A stretch of 64,000 nucleotides of DNA from 40CM-2-70-7 sp035631315 (GTDB taxonomy: Bacteria; Gemmatimonadota; Gemmatimonadetes; Gemmatimonadales; GWC2-71-9): assembly GCA_035631315.1 (NCBI GenBank), contig DASQIZ010000095.1:1-64000 (forward strand). Reading direction: 5' to 3'. The notes below the pieces were generated by a model. That model did no database searches, was not told the DNA's origin, and saw only the letters and a list, made by a program, of their open reading frames with translations. The translations under genes were made by a program, and so were the position numbers. This document shows positions 61,589 through 64,000 of this stretch, in pieces; position 1 is the first letter of the stretch, and each line of letters opens with the position of its first letter.

Positions 61589-62757
61589 GCGGCCCCGGCC
61601 CCCGCGGCCGGCGGATTCTCCTCGCCGCCATCCTGCTGTACGCCGTCGTCACCATTCCGCTCGCGGTCCATAAGGGCGAGGACATCGCGAGTGAGTTCGC
61701 GCAGAGCGACCTCCTGCTGCGCGGTCTCCCCGTGTATATGGCCCCGCAAAACCAGGGCGTCTGGTGGCCACCCTTCGCCCTCGCCGCGATCGCGCCCTTC
61801 GCCCTGATCGCGCGTCTGTCGATGCCGCTGGCGAAAGGCTGCTGGGCGGCATTCTCGATTCTCTGCCTCGCCTGGAGCCTGTGGCGGACGCGCCGGTTCG
61901 GCGGGTGGGCGATATTGTTCGCGTTGCTCGCCGTCGCCCTGCCGATTCAGTACAACTTCCAGCATCTGAACATCAACGCGCCCCTGCTAGCCCTCGCGAT
62001 CGCCACGGCTGACGACTTCGAGCGGAATGAGCCTCGGGCCGGTGCCTGGACCGCGCTCGCGACCGCCCTAAAACTCTTCCCAGGCCTGCTCATTCTGTTG
62101 TTCGCGTTCCGCAGAAGGTGGAAGGCGTTCGGCGTATCAGCAGCTGGCGCCCTGCTCCTCACCTACGCGTCGATGTTGCCGTACGGCATCGTCGGAGCCG
62201 CTCAAGCCGTGGTCCGATGGGTGCGGCTCGATCTCCAGGCGACGTCCTATCAGGGTGCAGCCGTCGCGGCGCTCCAGATGCAGAAGCTCTCCCGACTGGT
62301 CTACGCGCTGGGCGGCAATTTGATTGCCGTGGCGCTGGCGCACATCGCGTTGCTTGGGTTGGTCTGGTGGATGCTCAGGCGAAGTGCGGATTTCGGAGTG
62401 CGGAGTGCCGATTCCACGCCGCAGCATTCCGCACTCCGCAGTTCGCACTCCGCACCTGACCACGCCTTCCGGGACGTCGGCATCGTGCTGGTCGCCGCCT
62501 GCTTGCTCTCCCCAATTGGTTGGCTCCACACGTTCACCCTGGCGTACCCGCTCTGGGTATTCGCCCTGGCCACGTCCGAACCGGGGAGACCCTGGTGGCG
62601 GACCGTGCTGTTCGTCGTCGCGGGCGTTCTGACGTCCGGCTATCTGGCGAAGATCCCGTGGCCGCACGCCATCGCCTGGATCGCGGGACACAACGACACG
62701 ATCGGCTCGCTTCTCCTGTTGGCGCTGGTGGGCTCAGCGCCGAGGGCTGCTGAGTGA
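61576..62757 (+). CDS. GT87-like (DUF2029) polytopic membrane protein, copy 1
   Basis: About 393 residues from the ATG at 61576; the frame is open upstream but only as a shadow. Roughly ten membrane helices and the KGEDIASEFAQSDLLLRGLPVYMAPQNQGVWWPPFALAAIAPF opening resemble the GT87/DUF2029 family, whose known members are mannosyltransferases using lipid-linked sugar donors in mycobacteria. A soluble-looking insert RSADFGVRSADSTPQ... in the cytoplasmic or periplasmic loop near 62382-62460 is encoded by a hairpin-forming tandem repeat and is absent from copy 2. A 4-base overlap leads to copy 2. Confidence 0.82.
   Translation: MAELSGPGPRGRRILLAAILLYAVVTIPLAVHKGEDIASEFAQSDLLLRGLPVYMAPQNQGVWWPPFALAAIAPFALIARLSMPLAKGCWAAFSILCLAWSLWRTRRFGGWAILFALLAVALPIQYNFQHLNINAPLLALAIATADDFERNEPRAGAWTALATALKLFPGLLILLFAFRRRWKAFGVSAAGALLLTYASMLPYGIVGAAQAVVRWVRLDLQATSYQGAAVAALQMQKLSRLVYALGGNLIAVALAHIALLGLVWWMLRRSADFGVRSADSTPQHSALRSSHSAPDHAFRDVGIVLVAACLLSPIGWLHTFTLAYPLWVFALATSEPGRPWWRTVLFVVAGVLTSGYLAKIPWPHAIAWIAGHNDTIGSLLLLALVGSAPRAAE
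62382..62460. repeat. Hairpin-forming tandem repeat inside a coding region
   Basis: Left: GTGCGGATTTCGGAGTGCGGAGTG (62385-62408 in pieces of GCGGAGT-like units); right: CATTCCGCACTCCG (62425-62438) then CGCACTCCGCA (62445-62455). The left 14 bases 62395-62408 pair with 62425-62438 with one mismatch. It keeps the frame and codes a loop of about 26 residues in a GT87-like protein. Repeats of this GCGGAGT kind often lie between genes. Confidence 0.75.
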
Positions 62758-63887
62758 ACCTGCGGCCGCTCAGTCCGCGCGAGCGCAACACGCTCCTGGG
62801 TCTCGCCCTGGTCTACGCCGCGGTGGTCATTCCGGTCGGGATCCATCGCGGCGGCGACCTCGTACAGGAAATCCTCCAGAGTGATCGGTTGTTGCGCGGC
62901 CTGCCCCTCTACGGCGCCAATCCCGAGAAGGGCGTCTACTGGCCCCCGTTCGCGCTCTTCGCCCTGACTCCCCTCGCCCTCGTGGCTCGATGGTCGATGG
63001 CCTTCGCGCAGGCGATCTGGGCGGTGTTCAACGTGTGGTGTGTGGTCTGGTGCCTGGCGTACGCGGGACGGCGCTGGAGCTGGGGGGTGGCGGTGATTTC
63101 CCTGCTCTGCGTCGCCAAGCCCCTCCAGGCCAACTTCGAGCATCAAAACGTCACCGTCGTGTTGCTCTACCTGGTGATGCTCTTGCACCGGGCGCTCGAG
63201 CGAGGGCGTGCCGGCACGGCTGGCGGGTGGGCCGGGATCGCCACGGCGCTGAAGGCGTTCCCGGGACTGCTCCTCGTCTACTTCCTGGTTCGTCGCCGGT
63301 GGAAGGCGCTCGTGTTCGGAGTGCTCATCGCCGGTGCCGCCACGATCCTCGCCATGATCCGGTATGGCCCGGTCGGCTCCGTGGACACCGTCTGGAGCTG
63401 GTTCACCACCAGCCGCACCGCCCCGATCATGGCGGGCTTCGGCACCCAGCCCCTGGGCAATCTCCTGCACGTGGGGTTCGGCCTCGGCACGCCGTGGGTG
63501 GTCGGCATCGAGATCGTGGTGGGATTGATTCTGCTCTGGTCCCTGCTCGAGACACCCGCGGGCCACGACTGGGTCGGCGACTTGGGACTCGTGAGCATCT
63601 TCGCCGCGCTGATCACGCCGATCGGATGGTTCTACTATCAAACCCTCGCATTCCCGGGCTGGATCGGCGTGCTGACGGTGACGCCACCGGCGCGGCATTG
63701 GGCCCGGACGACGGTGACCGCCATCGCCGGCGTCCTCTTGTCCGGGATCCTGACGTCCGATCACCTGTACCCTGAGTGGATGCAGGTCATCAAGCGGTTC
63801 AACTATGTCTGGGGCGCCCTGCTCCTGCTCTCGGTCCTCGCGTTCGACCGCTTCACCGCACGCCTAACCCCGGTATCCCACGAATGA
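62754..63887 (+). CDS. GT87-like (DUF2029) polytopic membrane protein, copy 2
   Basis: A 377-residue paralogue of the preceding gene, starting at GTG 62754 (GTGA overlap). It shares the IHRGGDLVQEILQSDRLLRGLPLYGANPEKGVYWPPFALFAL opening, ATALKAFPGLLLVYFLVRRRWKALVFG and about ten helices, but not the repeat-coded insert. Probably a membrane glycosyltransferase using a polyprenyl-phosphate sugar, by family only. Its stop overlaps the next gene by four bases (ATGA). Confidence 0.82.
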   Translation: MNLRPLSPRERNTLLGLALVYAAVVIPVGIHRGGDLVQEILQSDRLLRGLPLYGANPEKGVYWPPFALFALTPLALVARWSMAFAQAIWAVFNVWCVVWCLAYAGRRWSWGVAVISLLCVAKPLQANFEHQNVTVVLLYLVMLLHRALERGRAGTAGGWAGIATALKAFPGLLLVYFLVRRRWKALVFGVLIAGAATILAMIRYGPVGSVDTVWSWFTTSRTAPIMAGFGTQPLGNLLHVGFGLGTPWVVGIEIVVGLILLWSLLETPAGHDWVGDLGLVSIFAALITPIGWFYYQTLAFPGWIGVLTVTPPARHWARTTVTAIAGVLLSGILTSDHLYPEWMQVIKRFNYVWGALLLLSVLAFDRFTARLTPVSHE

Positions 63888-64000
63888 TCGAGACCCCTGC
63901 ACTCCTCCTCCACCTCGACGTGGTCGAACGCAACCTCGCCACCATGGCGGGCCGGACTCGGGGGCTGGGCATCAGCCTGCGGCCGCACATCAAGACCCAC
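63884..64000 (+). CDS. D-threonine aldolase-like alanine-racemase-fold protein (partial, cut by window end)
   Basis: 39 residues are in the window, from the ATG at 63884 overlapping the previous stop. IETPALLLHLDVVERNLATM and LRPHIKTH match the N-terminus of the DSD1/D-threonine aldolase family, where the lysine in RPHxKTH binds PLP. The family acts on D-3-hydroxy amino acids. The rest lies beyond the window, so length and catalytic details cannot be checked. Confidence 0.8.
   Translation, partial: MIETPALLLHLDVVERNLATMAGRTRGLGISLRPHIKTH

Overview
The window is GC-rich (about two thirds G+C), gene-dense DNA from a Gram-negative (diderm) bacterium. Outer-membrane beta-barrels, a TolC-type channel, many lipoprotein signals, very large Ig-like repeat proteins, a BshB1-type bacillithiol enzyme and Tat-exported class V aminotransferases together suggest Gemmatimonadota or a close relative. 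That assignment is inference from gene content; no rRNA or tRNA gene is visible. About 50 protein genes are called, and many are joined by ATGA or GTGA overlaps, so translational coupling is the rule here.

Layout. 1-11 kb (minus strand): a SpoIID-like lipoprotein (cut by the window edge), rimO, yajQ, a short principal-type sigma factor and lepB; then an alpha/beta-hydrolase, an aldehyde dehydrogenase, a small membrane protein, an NtrC/NtrX-type regulator, an unknown membrane-anchored protein, thpR and larE. 11-20 kb (plus strand): an EamA transporter, a run of short hairpins, a membrane Ser/Thr kinase, and, coupled to it, a lipoprotein of about 1,850 residues made of Ig-like repeats that ends in a CxxCH cytochrome-c-like domain. 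20-28 kb (mostly minus): two beta-barrels, comM, a DinB protein, a class V aminotransferase, csaA (plus), an RDD protein and ispG.

28-44 kb (minus): a mosaic lipoprotein of about 3,250 residues (2 Big_1-like domains, 12 filamin-like repeats, a beta-helix region, Ig-like regions and a YVTN beta-propeller) preceded by a small lipoprotein and a beta-barrel, then a very large NtrY-like histidine kinase. 44-64 kb (plus): a creatininase-family protein, a tripartite efflux operon (TolC, HlyD adaptor, one ABC ATPase, four FtsX/MacB-type permeases in an A-B-A'-B' order), bshB1, a cysteine desulfurase and mnmA, a lipoprotein with a clear terminator, a second Tat-signal class V aminotransferase with small lipoproteins and a second DinB protein, small membrane proteins, two GT87-like membrane proteins and the start of a D-threonine-aldolase-like gene.

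The least explained parts are the two giant surface-protein modules (one carrying a probable haem and a G10 tract), the duplicated permease pairs served by one ATPase, and several families of intergenic, and in one case intragenic, palindromic repeats built from short tandem units.
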